Below are positions 7,759 to 17,182 of a stretch of DNA of 64,000 nt, one piece after another. The DNA is from Chlamydiales bacterium. GTDB taxonomy: Bacteria > Chlamydiota > Chlamydiia > Chlamydiales > JACKPQ01. A program made the translations under genes and the position numbers. Under the pieces are notes generated by a model. The model saw only the letters and a list, made by a program, of their open reading frames with translations, made no database searches and had not been told where the DNA came from. Where the stretch lies: NCBI GenBank assembly GCA_024233455.1, contig JACKPP010000001.1, positions 842,001 to 906,000 of the forward strand, given 5' to 3'. How positions within the stretch are numbered: position 1 is the first letter of the stretch; each line of letters begins with the position of its first letter.

Positions 7759-7820
7759 GCTCCAAAACACCTTACCCAAACCCACGGGGGTAAGGATTGT
7801 TGCATCTTGGAGCCTCTTTT
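7759..7820 (+). terminator. Two-stem terminator after rsmB
   Basis: Outer stem GCTCCAA (7759-7765) pairs with TTGGAGC (7807-7813); inner stem CTTACCC (7771-7777) pairs with GGGTAAG (7788-7794); CTCTTTTAA follows. It lies between rsmB and the convergent 1619-residue gene. Confidence 0.65.
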
Positions 7821-7833
7821 AACGCGTGTAGTC

Positions 7834-10800
7834 CTACCCCTCTACTAAAGAAAGGTTCCGTATTTTGGATAAGGCTTCTTCCAACTTCTGCATTTTACGG
7901 CTAGATGGTGCATTGACAAATTGCACAAACTTTTCTATCTCTGGGAGCGCAGTTGTTCCCTCAATTGCCAACCAGTCAAGTATTTCAGGTTGTTTAACCA
8001 TCTCGGGCGGAGCAATACCGAGTAACTGGTGCATGCGTAGAGTTAGGCTCTTGGTACCGGCACCCGACATTAATCTGCTCATAGCTACCAAGAGAGCGTA
8101 CTTCTGGGCATAAACATCCAATTCAGGATTTTTAACTTCAGAAGGTTTTAGCTCATTTAAAAAGTCTGGTCCCGTGATGGGTTGGATCTTTCCGGTAATG
8201 CCAAAGACTTCAGCAGGGGAAATGTGGGCCTTTTTCATCGCTGAAACAAGTGATTTTTGAGCGGCTTCTCCGTAGGCATGGCAGTAATGCACACTTCTAT
8301 ACTCTGGAAAGCGCTCAAAGTATTGGCTGAGACTAGGAGCTATTCTGTTTTTAGCAACTACCATTTGGCCATTTGTTAAGCGGTAGGTGCCTTGCCCGGG
8401 GATGCCGATATTATCACCAAAATTTCTGTAAGCCAGTTGAATAAGCACATTGTCCAATACTGGATCCACAATTTTGTAATCGAACGTTTTGGCTGTTGAT
8501 CCATCTACAGTCGGGACTTGGAAAATATCCAAAGTTTTATACGCATCAATCGTATCGGGATCGTAGGACTTGATGACTACGCTGTGTTTGGGCTTATTTT
8601 CTATTACCCCAAACTCTGGAGTAATTTCATAGAAATGCAGAGTGACATCGTAAAGACTAGTTTCGGGATTCAAGGCAAATGTATACTTGGGCATAAGAGG
8701 TACATCCGACAGTGTAGAGCGAAGTGTAGCCAAAGAGCGTTTACATAAGGCAATTGACATTGTTGAAGAAGCCGAAGGAATCATTTCATACGCATTTTCC
8801 ACTTGTTTAAAGGGGTTTGAATCTGGTAGGGCATTCCCCGCTTTGTAGCATTGCAGCCATTCGTGGTAGTCAGAGTGCAATTTACTTTCTGCTGCTGCCT
8901 GCTGTTTAGGATCTATGTCTGGAGTGGGCAATAGCGGTAGATCTTCTGCTTGCAATAGGGATTCTTTCCCGCTCACAAGCTTAATAGACATTTGGTCATC
9001 ACCGACGCTATAATCTATATTTGCATAATGGACGCTTCTTGTCGAAAGAGGTGGTAGGCCTTTACCCATCTCTTGGCGCTCAGAAGTCGCTGCATAACTT
9101 ATCGTTACATCAATCGGAGGTTTGACCCAGGAAGCCTTCAAAGGTTGAGCAGGCTCTTGGTAATGCGCAAATCCGGGAGATACGGCAGTATGCTTTACCC
9201 TCTGTTGGATCGATCTATCTTCAGGTTGTAGGAAGTACGTGAAAATTGTTTTGATTTCCTGAACAATTTCAAAAATACGCATATTTTTTGGATCGCTAGG
9301 CATTGTTTTAACTTCGGCTACTTCGTGCTCACTTAAAGCTCTCTTCTGCTCTTCTGCTACAAATGTGAGCACATCCTTTACAATATTTGCAAAAGTCGAT
9401 TGATGGTACCTCTGCCAAAGTGCCCGGGTGGTACAATCCAAAACACCCCCTCCCGACGCACCTGCTACCAAAACAGCACCAATTGCAACTACTGCCGCAG
9501 GTCCTGCTAGGAAAGATCCACCTGCAGCAATACCCAATCCCATCCACCCAAGTCCGAACCCTCCGGCGCCTACAGCTCCATAAGCAGCAGTTTCTCTAAG
9601 GTGAAATTTTGTAGGTAGCAGTGTAACGGCATTGATTGTTGTATCGGAAGCTGTATAGCTCTCCTTTAGCTGATTAAGAGCGTAGATCCATTCTGCGAGC
9701 TGATGGCGGTTGCCAGCTTCAATATCTTTTAAGCCGCCTAAGTAGTTTTCGATTTGCTTCGTACTGACTGCTTTCAGGAACTTGGCTTCTAGGGCTTCCC
9801 TCTGTTGAACACGAGTGTTTTTAGCAGCTAATATCGACTGGTAAGCGCTGTGAGTTTGTTTGCACACTGCGCCTAACTCGGTAAATAGAGCGGTAAGTTT
9901 ATCTCCGTATTCAATAAGCGACTTTTGTAATAGGTTAATCGCTTCGCGGTTTTGTGGGGATGTACAATCTGTATTGGGATCGTTTATAAGCTCGAGGAAG
10001 CTCTTAGCCACAAATTGATAATGGTTAAGATTGGGGACATCTTTGAGACCGCATTTATGTCCAAACAAGCCTGTGTAGTGACCGGGATTCCGCGCTGTTA
10101 GTTCTAAGTCCACTAGAGGGTGAGCGGTTTTTTTGCCTGGGATGTCACTTTGCAGATCAAAGCCCGGATTAAATCCATTTGCAGCACCCTTTACCGAGTC
10201 CTGTAAAAACCCCAATAACTGCATGCAAGTGTTTTTGACGGTCGCTCTTGAGGGACGTCTACTATCTAAATAAAACCTAAAATCATCTTTTGCTTGTCTA
10301 GGCGCTTGTATACTTGTAGCATAGTTTTGCTCCTCAATTTTAGCGCCGAGATTTTTTTCACAATCGGCAACGGCAGCCTCAAAGGATTTTTTAAGTTCTA
10401 TCAAGCCTTGACGCTGGATAGCCAATAAGTTGGTGGTTTCCCGATGTTGGGTATCCATGTTGGTTTCGATACGTTGGAATGCTGCGAACATGGCAGATTG
10501 ATGAGATGTAAAAAATTCCTTTAATAAACCAATATGGAATTCCTGCTCTGGCGTAAATTGTGGATTACCTCTTGCCAAGACAGAAACTAGACGAAAGATT
10601 CCCAATGAACATGAGAGAACTTCAAAGGCAGGAACGACTAGTTCAGTCACTGTAAGGGCCACACCAAGAGTTTGAAGAGCTTTCACAATTCCATCTTCTT
10701 TCAGTAGTTTGGCAAAGTTAATGCTTTGGATGGAGATGGTCGATGACCCAGAGGCAACTTCTGTGCTGCAATTTGCCTTACCGGCGTGCATAAGGGCGTG

Positions 10801-12693
10801 CAAAAAAGCAAAATAACGCATCAGATCGTAGGCCCTATAACCAAGGTTCATGGTTTCTGCCATAGCTGAGAAACGGTTGGTTCCAAACCTGTAATCCAAC
10901 TCTCTGCAGAGACCATAAAAGCTGTCTAGCGTTTGCTGGACCAGGTATTTTTCAGTCTTTAAAGAAAGGTGTCTTTCAATCATCACTGTAGAGATCATAT
11001 CGCGAAATGCTTGCACGGACGGATCAGCTGCTCTCCATTTAGCGTACTCTTGATTAGCTCTTTGCCAGCTTAAATCTTTCTGTGGGGAGTAACGCTGCAG
11101 TATTTGCTGTGTTTTTTTTAAATTTTCCTTAGATTGTTGCAAATCTGGTAACTTGATTCCAGCTTGTGTTACATATGTTTGGGCAGCTTCTACAATTTCC
11201 TTGTAAGAGGTGTTTGCATCGACTTTTATCTGCAAGGCGTTTGCATAGGCCTTAAATTCAGGATCTTGTTTTACTTTATTGAAGGTGTGATTATCGAGGA
11301 GTTTTTCGTAAAATTTTATTTTCTTTTGTACACCTGTAAGCTTGGTATTTTTGCCACGTTTCTCACGGTTATGACGATTTTTTGACCGATTGGTTTTGTC
11401 TTTTTTGATCTTTCCATCAAGAGATGAGGTGTCAGACTTAATTGTCTCCTCATTTGCTCGCAAGTCATTCAAAATAGATAGGTAGCTGTCATACTCCTCT
11501 CCAATAACTTCAATACCTTGAAAGAACTTTAGCCAGCTTTCACCTGTTGCGGCATTCTCACGGAGTGTTTGTGCTTCGTTATTCAAATTCTCTAATTGAG
11601 TGGCTATCGATTTCCTTTCTTCAGCAGGATTCTTGGCTTGCGTGCGCTTAACCAGCAAAGCATGTAGTAGGCCATTAACCCCTGGTCTGCTCATCATGTA
11701 ATCCATCATAGCTTTCACATCGTCGCTAGCTTGGGGATCGCCCAATCTGCCAGATTGGGCTTTGATGTTTTCAAAAGGTCTTTCAAATACAGTTTTTTGG
11801 CAGGCTTGCAGCTGCTCACTGGCGGTTTTCAAAATAACTGGTGGCGTTGGAAGAGCGTGTTGCGAAGCCGGGGCATCAGAGTCTGCTGAATGGGATCCAA
11901 AGGCAAGGTTATGTAGAGCAGCAGCTCCAAGCACTACAACATTCAATTCGTTCATTTTTTCAAACATATCCTTAACTAGATCAGTGTGGATTTCAATTTT
12001 AGTATTAGGATGATATTGATCAAAATTATTGTAACATTCTGTTAATTTTATTAATTTTGTTTCCCAATCAGCGCTAGATTGTTTTGCTTTTGTAACAATA
12101 TCATGAATGCAAAAATTCTCTTTCTGCAATCTGTGGTAAATGACACTTTGCATTTCGCCAACGGAAATACATGTTTCATCTGTAGGATTTTCTTGAAGAG
12201 AAGTGACGTAATTAGCATATAGAATATCTGCGCAGTCATTTGCCAGGTGCTGTAAAGCCTGTTCATAAGCTTTGGGATTGGATTCTTTTTTTGGAAAACT
12301 AGCTTGCGTTTGTTCTAGGATCTTTATGATGGAATTGAATTCGTTTAGGGTAGTTGTTATTGACGTGATGGTCTCACCTAGCCATTCTTTATAGGCGAGG
12401 GTCTTGGTGATATGCTGGCAGGCGTCTTCGGTCAAGGTAATGTCGCCGATCGATACTAGAGTAAAGATACCTGCGACATCACTGGAATGTAATGCATTGG
12501 GATAAGTTTTTCTGAATGATTCCAAATTGATAATCTTCACAGGTGTTTGGGGCATGTTATTATCAGTGACAGCAGAGGGGAAGAGCGCGCGCCATAGCCC
12601 TATGATCACATCAGGCAATAGTGGCTGTGCTTGGGATGCGGATGGAGTTGAAGCAGAAGAAGCTGCAGGATTTCTGCTAACTGATGTTGTCAT
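7834..12693 (-). CDS. Giant (1619 aa) protein of unknown function, probable host-directed or membrane-associated
   Basis: No family recognised. The N-terminus is Ser/Ala/Pro-rich and lacks a Sec signal, as in many type III substrates. Helical, coiled-coil-like stretches occupy about residues 90-600, with a strongly basic patch near 425-450 (KKDKTNRSKNRHNREKRGK). A hydrophobic segment lies near 670-705, and a long Gly/Ala-rich hydrophobic pair near 1032-1085 (GAVGAGGFGLGWMGLGIAAGG, then VVAIGAVLVAGASGGG) looks able to insert in membranes. The last 350 residues look globular. The ribosome site AAGG is 8 nt before ATG. The gene is intact and isolated. Function as an effector or toxin-like protein is only an inference. 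Confidence 0.75.
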   Translation of the reverse strand: MTTSVSRNPAASSASTPSASQAQPLLPDVIIGLWRALFPSAVTDNNMPQTPVKIINLESFRKTYPNALHSSDVAGIFTLVSIGDITLTEDACQHITKTLAYKEWLGETITSITTTLNEFNSIIKILEQTQASFPKKESNPKAYEQALQHLANDCADILYANYVTSLQENPTDETCISVGEMQSVIYHRLQKENFCIHDIVTKAKQSSADWETKLIKLTECYNNFDQYHPNTKIEIHTDLVKDMFEKMNELNVVVLGAAALHNLAFGSHSADSDAPASQHALPTPPVILKTASEQLQACQKTVFERPFENIKAQSGRLGDPQASDDVKAMMDYMMSRPGVNGLLHALLVKRTQAKNPAEERKSIATQLENLNNEAQTLRENAATGESWLKFFQGIEVIGEEYDSYLSILNDLRANEETIKSDTSSLDGKIKKDKTNRSKNRHNREKRGKNTKLTGVQKKIKFYEKLLDNHTFNKVKQDPEFKAYANALQIKVDANTSYKEIVEAAQTYVTQAGIKLPDLQQSKENLKKTQQILQRYSPQKDLSWQRANQEYAKWRAADPSVQAFRDMISTVMIERHLSLKTEKYLVQQTLDSFYGLCRELDYRFGTNRFSAMAETMNLGYRAYDLMRYFAFLHALMHAGKANCSTEVASGSSTISIQSINFAKLLKEDGIVKALQTLGVALTVTELVVPAFEVLSCSLGIFRLVSVLARGNPQFTPEQEFHIGLLKEFFTSHQSAMFAAFQRIETNMDTQHRETTNLLAIQRQGLIELKKSFEAAVADCEKNLGAKIEEQNYATSIQAPRQAKDDFRFYLDSRRPSRATVKNTCMQLLGFLQDSVKGAANGFNPGFDLQSDIPGKKTAHPLVDLELTARNPGHYTGLFGHKCGLKDVPNLNHYQFVAKSFLELINDPNTDCTSPQNREAINLLQKSLIEYGDKLTALFTELGAVCKQTHSAYQSILAAKNTRVQQREALEAKFLKAVSTKQIENYLGGLKDIEAGNRHQLAEWIYALNQLKESYTASDTTINAVTLLPTKFHLRETAAYGAVGAGGFGLGWMGLGIAAGGSFLAGPAAVVAIGAVLVAGASGGGVLDCTTRALWQRYHQSTFANIVKDVLTFVAEEQKRALSEHEVAEVKTMPSDPKNMRIFEIVQEIKTIFTYFLQPEDRSIQQRVKHTAVSPGFAHYQEPAQPLKASWVKPPIDVTISYAATSERQEMGKGLPPLSTRSVHYANIDYSVGDDQMSIKLVSGKESLLQAEDLPLLPTPDIDPKQQAAAESKLHSDYHEWLQCYKAGNALPDSNPFKQVENAYEMIPSASSTMSIALCKRSLATLRSTLSDVPLMPKYTFALNPETSLYDVTLHFYEITPEFGVIENKPKHSVVIKSYDPDTIDAYKTLDIFQVPTVDGSTAKTFDYKIVDPVLDNVLIQLAYRNFGDNIGIPGQGTYRLTNGQMVVAKNRIAPSLSQYFERFPEYRSVHYCHAYGEAAQKSLVSAMKKAHISPAEVFGITGKIQPITGPDFLNELKPSEVKNPELDVYAQKYALLVAMSRLMSGAGTKSLTLRMHQLLGIAPPEMVKQPEILDWLAIEGTTALPEIEKFVQFVNAPSSRKMQKLEEALSKIRNLSLVEG

Positions 12694-12775
12694 AATTGTG
12701 CCTTTGGGTTTTTTATAGTAAGTAGTCTATTTGATCAATTGAATTGATTCAAGAGAAAGCTAATTTTATTAATAT

Positions 12776-13675
12776 TTAAGCTAGGGCCGGATAGGTAAAG
12801 AAAAAGAATTGAGTTAGGTTGAGCAGGAAGTGCACAAGGATGGCACATTCGATGGATTTGGTGAAGTGGTAGGCCATACCGTAAAGAGCTGAGGCAACAA
12901 AGACTAGAAAGATGTAAGCGATATGGGGAACAAAGAAGATGTGCATGAGAGCAAAGCCGCCAGAGATAGAGATGATTGCAATAGCTGGCGCCCATTTGGT
13001 GCGATCTTGGAAACCGTTGGTTATTTCCCGCTGAAGAAAACCGCGCCAAAAAGCTTCTTCGGGTATGCAGACTAAGAAGATATTGGAAAGTAACCAGGGT
13101 AAGGTGATAGGCGGAAATTTAGGATCAAAGTGGATGGTATTGAAAAGCAGGGATAGGCCCATCATGGCCAAAATGGTAAGAGCAATCCAAAAACAAATGG
13201 AAAGAAGTTTAGGTTTCCATTCTTGCCAAGAGGATAGAAGAGCAAGATTAAACCCTAAGACAAAAATTCCAATGAAGGGCTTATCGTAGTTAAAGTAGAG
13301 GGTAAAGGGATAGCCATCAGGGCTAACGTGCATATCTTTGACAATGAGCCAATTATTAAAGCCGGGCATGAAATGAAACAGCAATCCCAGGGAAATAACG
13401 CTGGCTAATGTCACGAGTATGAGTCGCAAGGGGCCCTTGAGCTCTGGTCGCAAGCAGAGATGACATCCCAATAGAAGTGCAATCGAAACCAGGGCTTTGT
13501 CATCTATGACTTTTGCCAAAAATGCAATGATGATACTCGCTAGAATCAGCGGGGCCCATATCCATACGCGCTTATGAACCCACATAGAAAGAAAACTCAG
13601 CATCAGGACACCATAAGCGGAAAATACGAGAGGGTGAGCTAGGAAAGTCTTCAGGGTAAATGCTACGTTATGCAT
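12776..13675 (-). CDS. CPBP family intramembrane metalloprotease
   Basis: 299 residues with about eight hydrophobic segments. The three CPBP/CAAX-protease motifs are intact: EExxxR (E206, E207, R211 in PEEAFWRGF), FxxxH (F241, H245) and HxxxN (H282, N286). These residues form the glutamate/histidine active site in the membrane. Family members process prenylated proteins or act in immunity to bacteriocins; the substrate here is unknown. Its start overlaps the end of the aldehyde dehydrogenase by 13 nt, suggesting one transcript. Confidence 0.87.
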   Translation of the reverse strand: MHNVAFTLKTFLAHPLVFSAYGVLMLSFLSMWVHKRVWIWAPLILASIIIAFLAKVIDDKALVSIALLLGCHLCLRPELKGPLRLILVTLASVISLGLLFHFMPGFNNWLIVKDMHVSPDGYPFTLYFNYDKPFIGIFVLGFNLALLSSWQEWKPKLLSICFWIALTILAMMGLSLLFNTIHFDPKFPPITLPWLLSNIFLVCIPEEAFWRGFLQREITNGFQDRTKWAPAIAIISISGGFALMHIFFVPHIAYIFLVFVASALYGMAYHFTKSIECAILVHFLLNLTQFFFFTYPALA

Positions 13676-15075
13676 GTGGAGATCACTTTTTCATTGAGAT
13701 ATTCATAAATGCCCTTTGGTCCACCTTCTTTTCCAAAGCCTGAGGCTTTAAGCCCCCCAAACGGCATTTCGGCGCAGCTAGGGGAGCTGTCGTTAAGACC
13801 AATGATCCCAAATTCTAGTGCATCGATGGCTTTTTCTCCACGGGTAATGTTCTGGGTAAAAATATAGGCTGCCAAACCATGGATCGTTTGATTTGCCAGG
13901 GTGAGTCCTTCTTGGTCTGAATCAAAAGGGGTGATTCCAGCTAAAGGGCCAAAGGTTTCCTCTTTGAAAATACGCATATCGAAAGTGACATCTGCCAGAA
14001 TTTGAGGTAGGCAGGGATTGTTATCAATCAGAACAGCCCGGGCTCCTTTTTCTAAGGCGTCACTTTTGTGTTGTTGAATTTTGTCTTTGGATGCTGGATG
14101 TAAAACCGAAGATATTTGCGACTGTTCATCAAACGGATCGCCGATGTAAAACTGCTTTACATAGGATGTAAAGGCTTCAATAAAAGGTTCATAAATCTTG
14201 CGCTGGACTAAAAAACGATTGGGACAGATACAAGTTTGACCGTTATTGCGAAATTTTGAGGTGGCTGCTTTTTTGGCCACTTCATTGATGTCTACATCAT
14301 CAAAAATCAAAAAAGGTGCGTTCCCTCCTAGTTCAAGAGATGCTTTTTTTAGGGTGGGAGCGCCTTGCTGGTAAAGTCTAGTGCCAATGGCAGTGCTACC
14401 AGTAAAGGAGAATTTTTTTATCAGGGGGGAATCCATGAGAGGTAGGGAAATTTCTTCATTGTTTCCCATTAGAATACTGAAATTGCCAGCGGGCAGCTCA
14501 GCATCCATGGCGGCAAAGCCTAAAACAAGCAGTGAAACTGGCGTGATCGAACTGGGCCTGGCGATAACCGGGCATCCGGCAGCCAGAGCGGGAGCAATTT
14601 TACGCGCGCCCATAGCCAGGGGGTAATTCCAGGGAGTGGTGACAAAGCATGGTCCTACTGGGACGGGTAGGGTATGGAGATTTTTGCCTGATATGTGAGA
14701 GGGAATGGTTAAGCCATAGATCCGTTTAGCTTCTTCGGCAAACCACCTAAAATAGCTCACGGCATAATCGACCTCAGAAAGGGCTTGGGTGATGACTTTG
14801 CCCATTTCCGTGGTGATCACTTTGGCAATAGAGCCTTTATGTTTCGTTAAATAATCAGCCATTCGATGAAGTTTGCAACTGCGCTCATAAGGGTTAGATG
14901 GGGGATAAGTTATAGTTTTAAGAGCATACTTAAGATCTGACTCAGATGCCAGGTGGAGTTTAGTCCAGGCTTTAGCATTGACTGGTGAAATATGGGGTTT
15001 AGCTTTTCCTTGGGCCTCGATAAAATGCCCATCGATAAAACAAGTGTGGTATTCTTTTTCTAAAAAGGTTTCCAT
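13663..15075 (-). CDS. gabD: NAD(P)-dependent aldehyde dehydrogenase (succinate-semialdehyde dehydrogenase-like)
   Basis: 470 residues of the ALDH superfamily. The catalytic Cys is in NNGQTCICPNRF and the general base Glu in LELGGNAPF. GPCFVTTPWNYPLA, the glycine motif FTGSTAIG and EETFGPLAGI are also present. The overall pattern (SYFRWFAEEAKRIYG) is closest to GabD/succinate-semialdehyde dehydrogenases. The usual KPxxxTP cofactor motif reads RPSSITP, replacing the Lys that contacts the cofactor ribose with Arg. Substrate is not certain. Its start is 28 nt from the divergent proC. Confidence 0.85.
   Translation of the reverse strand: METFLEKEYHTCFIDGHFIEAQGKAKPHISPVNAKAWTKLHLASESDLKYALKTITYPPSNPYERSCKLHRMADYLTKHKGSIAKVITTEMGKVITQALSEVDYAVSYFRWFAEEAKRIYGLTIPSHISGKNLHTLPVPVGPCFVTTPWNYPLAMGARKIAPALAAGCPVIARPSSITPVSLLVLGFAAMDAELPAGNFSILMGNNEEISLPLMDSPLIKKFSFTGSTAIGTRLYQQGAPTLKKASLELGGNAPFLIFDDVDINEVAKKAATSKFRNNGQTCICPNRFLVQRKIYEPFIEAFTSYVKQFYIGDPFDEQSQISSVLHPASKDKIQQHKSDALEKGARAVLIDNNPCLPQILADVTFDMRIFKEETFGPLAGITPFDSDQEGLTLANQTIHGLAAYIFTQNITRGEKAIDALEFGIIGLNDSSPSCAEMPFGGLKASGFGKEGGPKGIYEYLNEKVISTCIT
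14144..14162. promoter_or_regulatory. ATGTAAA-N5-TTTACAT palindrome, copy B (inside coding)
   Basis: ATGTAAA ACTGC TTTACAT inside the aldehyde dehydrogenase gene, identical over 19 bp to copy C at 40890. On the coding strand both encode VKQFY, so part of the match may be constrained by protein sequence. Confidence 0.35.
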
Positions 15076-15103
15076 AAATACACGTTAACAGATGGAGGAA
15101 AAA

Positions 15104-15871
15104 ATGCAAGTTGGCTTAATCGGGTGTGGAGTTATGGGCAGTGCCTTTGCGCGCAAAATTGGCAAGCGTCTGAAGTGGACACTTTTTTCGCGTACTCTAA
15201 AAAAAGCTGAGCAGCTGGCCCAAGATTTAGATGGAAAGGTTGCAAGTAGCATGGAAGAGATAGCCAAGGGATGTGAGGTGATCATGATTGCGGTGCCACC
15301 AGCCAATATCGATTTGGTAGCTGATGGGATTTCTGCTATCGAGAAAGATAAGCTGGTGATTAGTCTGGTGGGAGGAGTAAGACTAGGTGTATGGAAAGAT
15401 CTATTGCCCGATGTGACCATTTGCCGCATTTTGCCCAATCTCCCTATTCTTTACGGAGAAGGTGTAGTAGGGATTGTCGATGAAGTAGATTCGATACAGC
15501 GCCAAACCATTGAAAAACTAGTTGAAGGGATGGGGCTTATCCAATGGCTATCTGAAGAGAAATTGGAGGCGCTCAGTGCGCTTGCAGGTTCTGGCTGTGG
15601 TTTTGCTTACCTGATTTTAGAAGCTTATACTGAAGCTGGCATTATGATGGGACTTCAACCTAAAGAAGCGTTGGGTATGGCGTGTCAGGCATTGAAGGGG
15701 GCCGCTATCATGTGTGAGAAAACCGGGGAACATCCGGCAAAATTAAAATGGGACGTGGCAGCACCTGGTGGTACAACTATTGGAGGTTTGGTTGAGATGG
15801 AAGGCTCTGGTGTCAGGTCGGGAATCATTGAGGGGATATTGGAAACGCGCATGAGGGCGGAGCAACATTGA
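15104..15871 (+). CDS. proC: Pyrroline-5-carboxylate reductase
   Basis: 255 residues. It starts with the Rossmann motif LIGCGVMGSA and carries the P5C reductase blocks RILPNLP, LAGSGCGFAYLILEA and VAAPGGTTIGGL. The enzyme reduces pyrroline-5-carboxylate to proline with NAD(P)H. SGCGFAY differs from the common SGSGPAY, a mild change at the substrate loop. I prefer ATG 15104 to ATG 15092 because GGAGG lies 5 nt before it. The next gene overlaps the stop codon. Confidence 0.9.
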   Translation: MQVGLIGCGVMGSAFARKIGKRLKWTLFSRTLKKAEQLAQDLDGKVASSMEEIAKGCEVIMIAVPPANIDLVADGISAIEKDKLVISLVGGVRLGVWKDLLPDVTICRILPNLPILYGEGVVGIVDEVDSIQRQTIEKLVEGMGLIQWLSEEKLEALSALAGSGCGFAYLILEAYTEAGIMMGLQPKEALGMACQALKGAAIMCEKTGEHPAKLKWDVAAPGGTTIGGLVEMEGSGVRSGIIEGILETRMRAEQH

Positions 15872-16584
15872 TTGAAAAAGAAAAAGAGGGCTTAAGGTGG
15901 CTTGAATTTGAGCAGTTACAACCTTATGCAGAGATCAAACACGGTGTATTTCTTCGTAGTCCTCCATTTGATGACCGGACGGTTTTAACGCCTCAGAAAA
16001 ACGCCGCGGAAAAACTTTTAGGACATCCGTTTCTTGTATTAGGAAAGCAGGTTCATAAGGATCATGTTGCAGCAATAGATGTAAAACCCGCGCAATTGCT
16101 GCGTGTTGAGACGTGTGATGGGTGTATGACCTCTGAAAAGGAGGTGGGTCTTTTAGTGCGCCATGCCGATTGCCAAGCGGTGATTTTTTATGATCCAGTT
16201 TGCCAGGTGATCGCGAATGTACACTGTGGTTGGCGCGGGAGCGTGCAGGGGATACTGCCTAAAACTGTTAGACAAATGGAAAAACGCTATGGTTGCAGGC
16301 CCGGCAATATTTTGGTGTGTATTTCTCCAAGCTTAGGTCCCAATGCTGCAGAATTTCGAAATTACCAAGATGAATTGCCTGAAACTTTTTACCCTTTCCA
16401 GATCAGACCAACCTACTTTGATTTTTGGGAAATTAGCCGCTTTCAACTGAGGCAAACCGGAATTCTGGATGGAAACATTGAAATCGCCAAATTGTGCACC
16501 TATTCCGATCCAAGTCGATTTTATTCCTACAGGCAACATAAGCAGTGTGGGTTTCATCTCACATGTATCAGTCTTGGCATGTGA
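15868..16584 (+). CDS. pgeF: YfiH/PgeF family (laccase-domain) protein
   Basis: 238 residues. The conserved zinc-site motifs of the Cu-oxidase_4/YfiH family are present: VRHADCQAVIFYDP and VHCGWRGSVQGI, then SPSLGPNAAEF. Characterised members act as purine nucleoside phosphorylase/adenosine deaminase-like enzymes, or in peptidoglycan stem-peptide fidelity (PgeF). The start is TTG at 15868, overlapping the proC stop as TTGA, with GGCGGAG upstream; no ATG fits. The 3' end overlaps the convergent gene by 31 bp. Confidence 0.85.
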   Translation: MIEKEKEGLRWLEFEQLQPYAEIKHGVFLRSPPFDDRTVLTPQKNAAEKLLGHPFLVLGKQVHKDHVAAIDVKPAQLLRVETCDGCMTSEKEVGLLVRHADCQAVIFYDPVCQVIANVHCGWRGSVQGILPKTVRQMEKRYGCRPGNILVCISPSLGPNAAEFRNYQDELPETFYPFQIRPTYFDFWEISRFQLRQTGILDGNIEIAKLCTYSDPSRFYSYRQHKQCGFHLTCISLGM

Positions 16585-17132
16585 AACGCTTTGATGTGAC
16601 GATTGCCAGGACTGTCAAAATTAATGAGTAAAAATTCGGATGGTTTTAAGTAGGCATTTTTGCATATTAAAATTCGATCGCCAGCTTTCCATTCATCGAT
16701 GTTTTGGCCTGCGGTAAATAGCCATTCATTATCATCGCTTGTGATGCAGGTATTGGGCAGATCTCCCCATGCTTTGATCGTCGGAAGTTTAACACTTTTA
16801 GGAAGATTGGTTTTAATCCAGCTGTAAACTTCGGTGTTGTTTTCTAGATTCCTCAGAAGATAAATAAAACCCTTGGCATCTTCAGCGTAGGGGTAGATTT
16901 CAATAGCATCTCCAGGGCTCCATTTGGCAAGACTTGCAGCGGCATCTTTCTTGCAACCACAGGCACACGCATCAAAAATCACTCCATCATTCAATTGAAT
17001 TTTAAACCGATCACCAATGATATGATTGCTCTTGTACGTTAGTTCTTGAGCTTCCATTTCAGAGACAAAATGGGGATCAATTTTTGTAGCAAATAAAGAG
17101 CTTAATGCAAAAAGAGCCCAGAAAAAAGCCAT
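16554..17132 (-). CDS. Exported protein with two W-x-x-GD repeats, hypothetical
   Basis: 192 residues. The signal peptide is MAFFWALFALSSLFA. The mature part has two similar ~70-residue halves, each ending in a Trp-x-x-Gly-Asp turn followed by a hydrophobic strand: W71-SP-G74-D75-AIEIY and W138-KA-G141-D142-RILIC. The protein at 49876 has the same layout, so the two are likely one family. The first half has a Cys-rich CACGC. ATG 17132 has GGAG 6 nt upstream; the longer TTG start is less likely. Function unknown. Confidence 0.65.
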   Translation of the reverse strand: MAFFWALFALSSLFATKIDPHFVSEMEAQELTYKSNHIIGDRFKIQLNDGVIFDACACGCKKDAAASLAKWSPGDAIEIYPYAEDAKGFIYLLRNLENNTEVYSWIKTNLPKSVKLPTIKAWGDLPNTCITSDDNEWLFTAGQNIDEWKAGDRILICKNAYLKPSEFLLINFDSPGNRHIKAFHMPRLIHVR

Positions 17133-17182
17133 GCCCAACTCCAAGTTGATTTTTGTTAAAGAGAATGTATACCCCCTTAGAG

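Noticed and set aside
7834..12693. Known toxin family (Rhs, Tc or RTX) for the 1619-residue protein
   Set aside because: No YD repeats, RTX nonapeptides or glycosyltransferase DxD context were seen.
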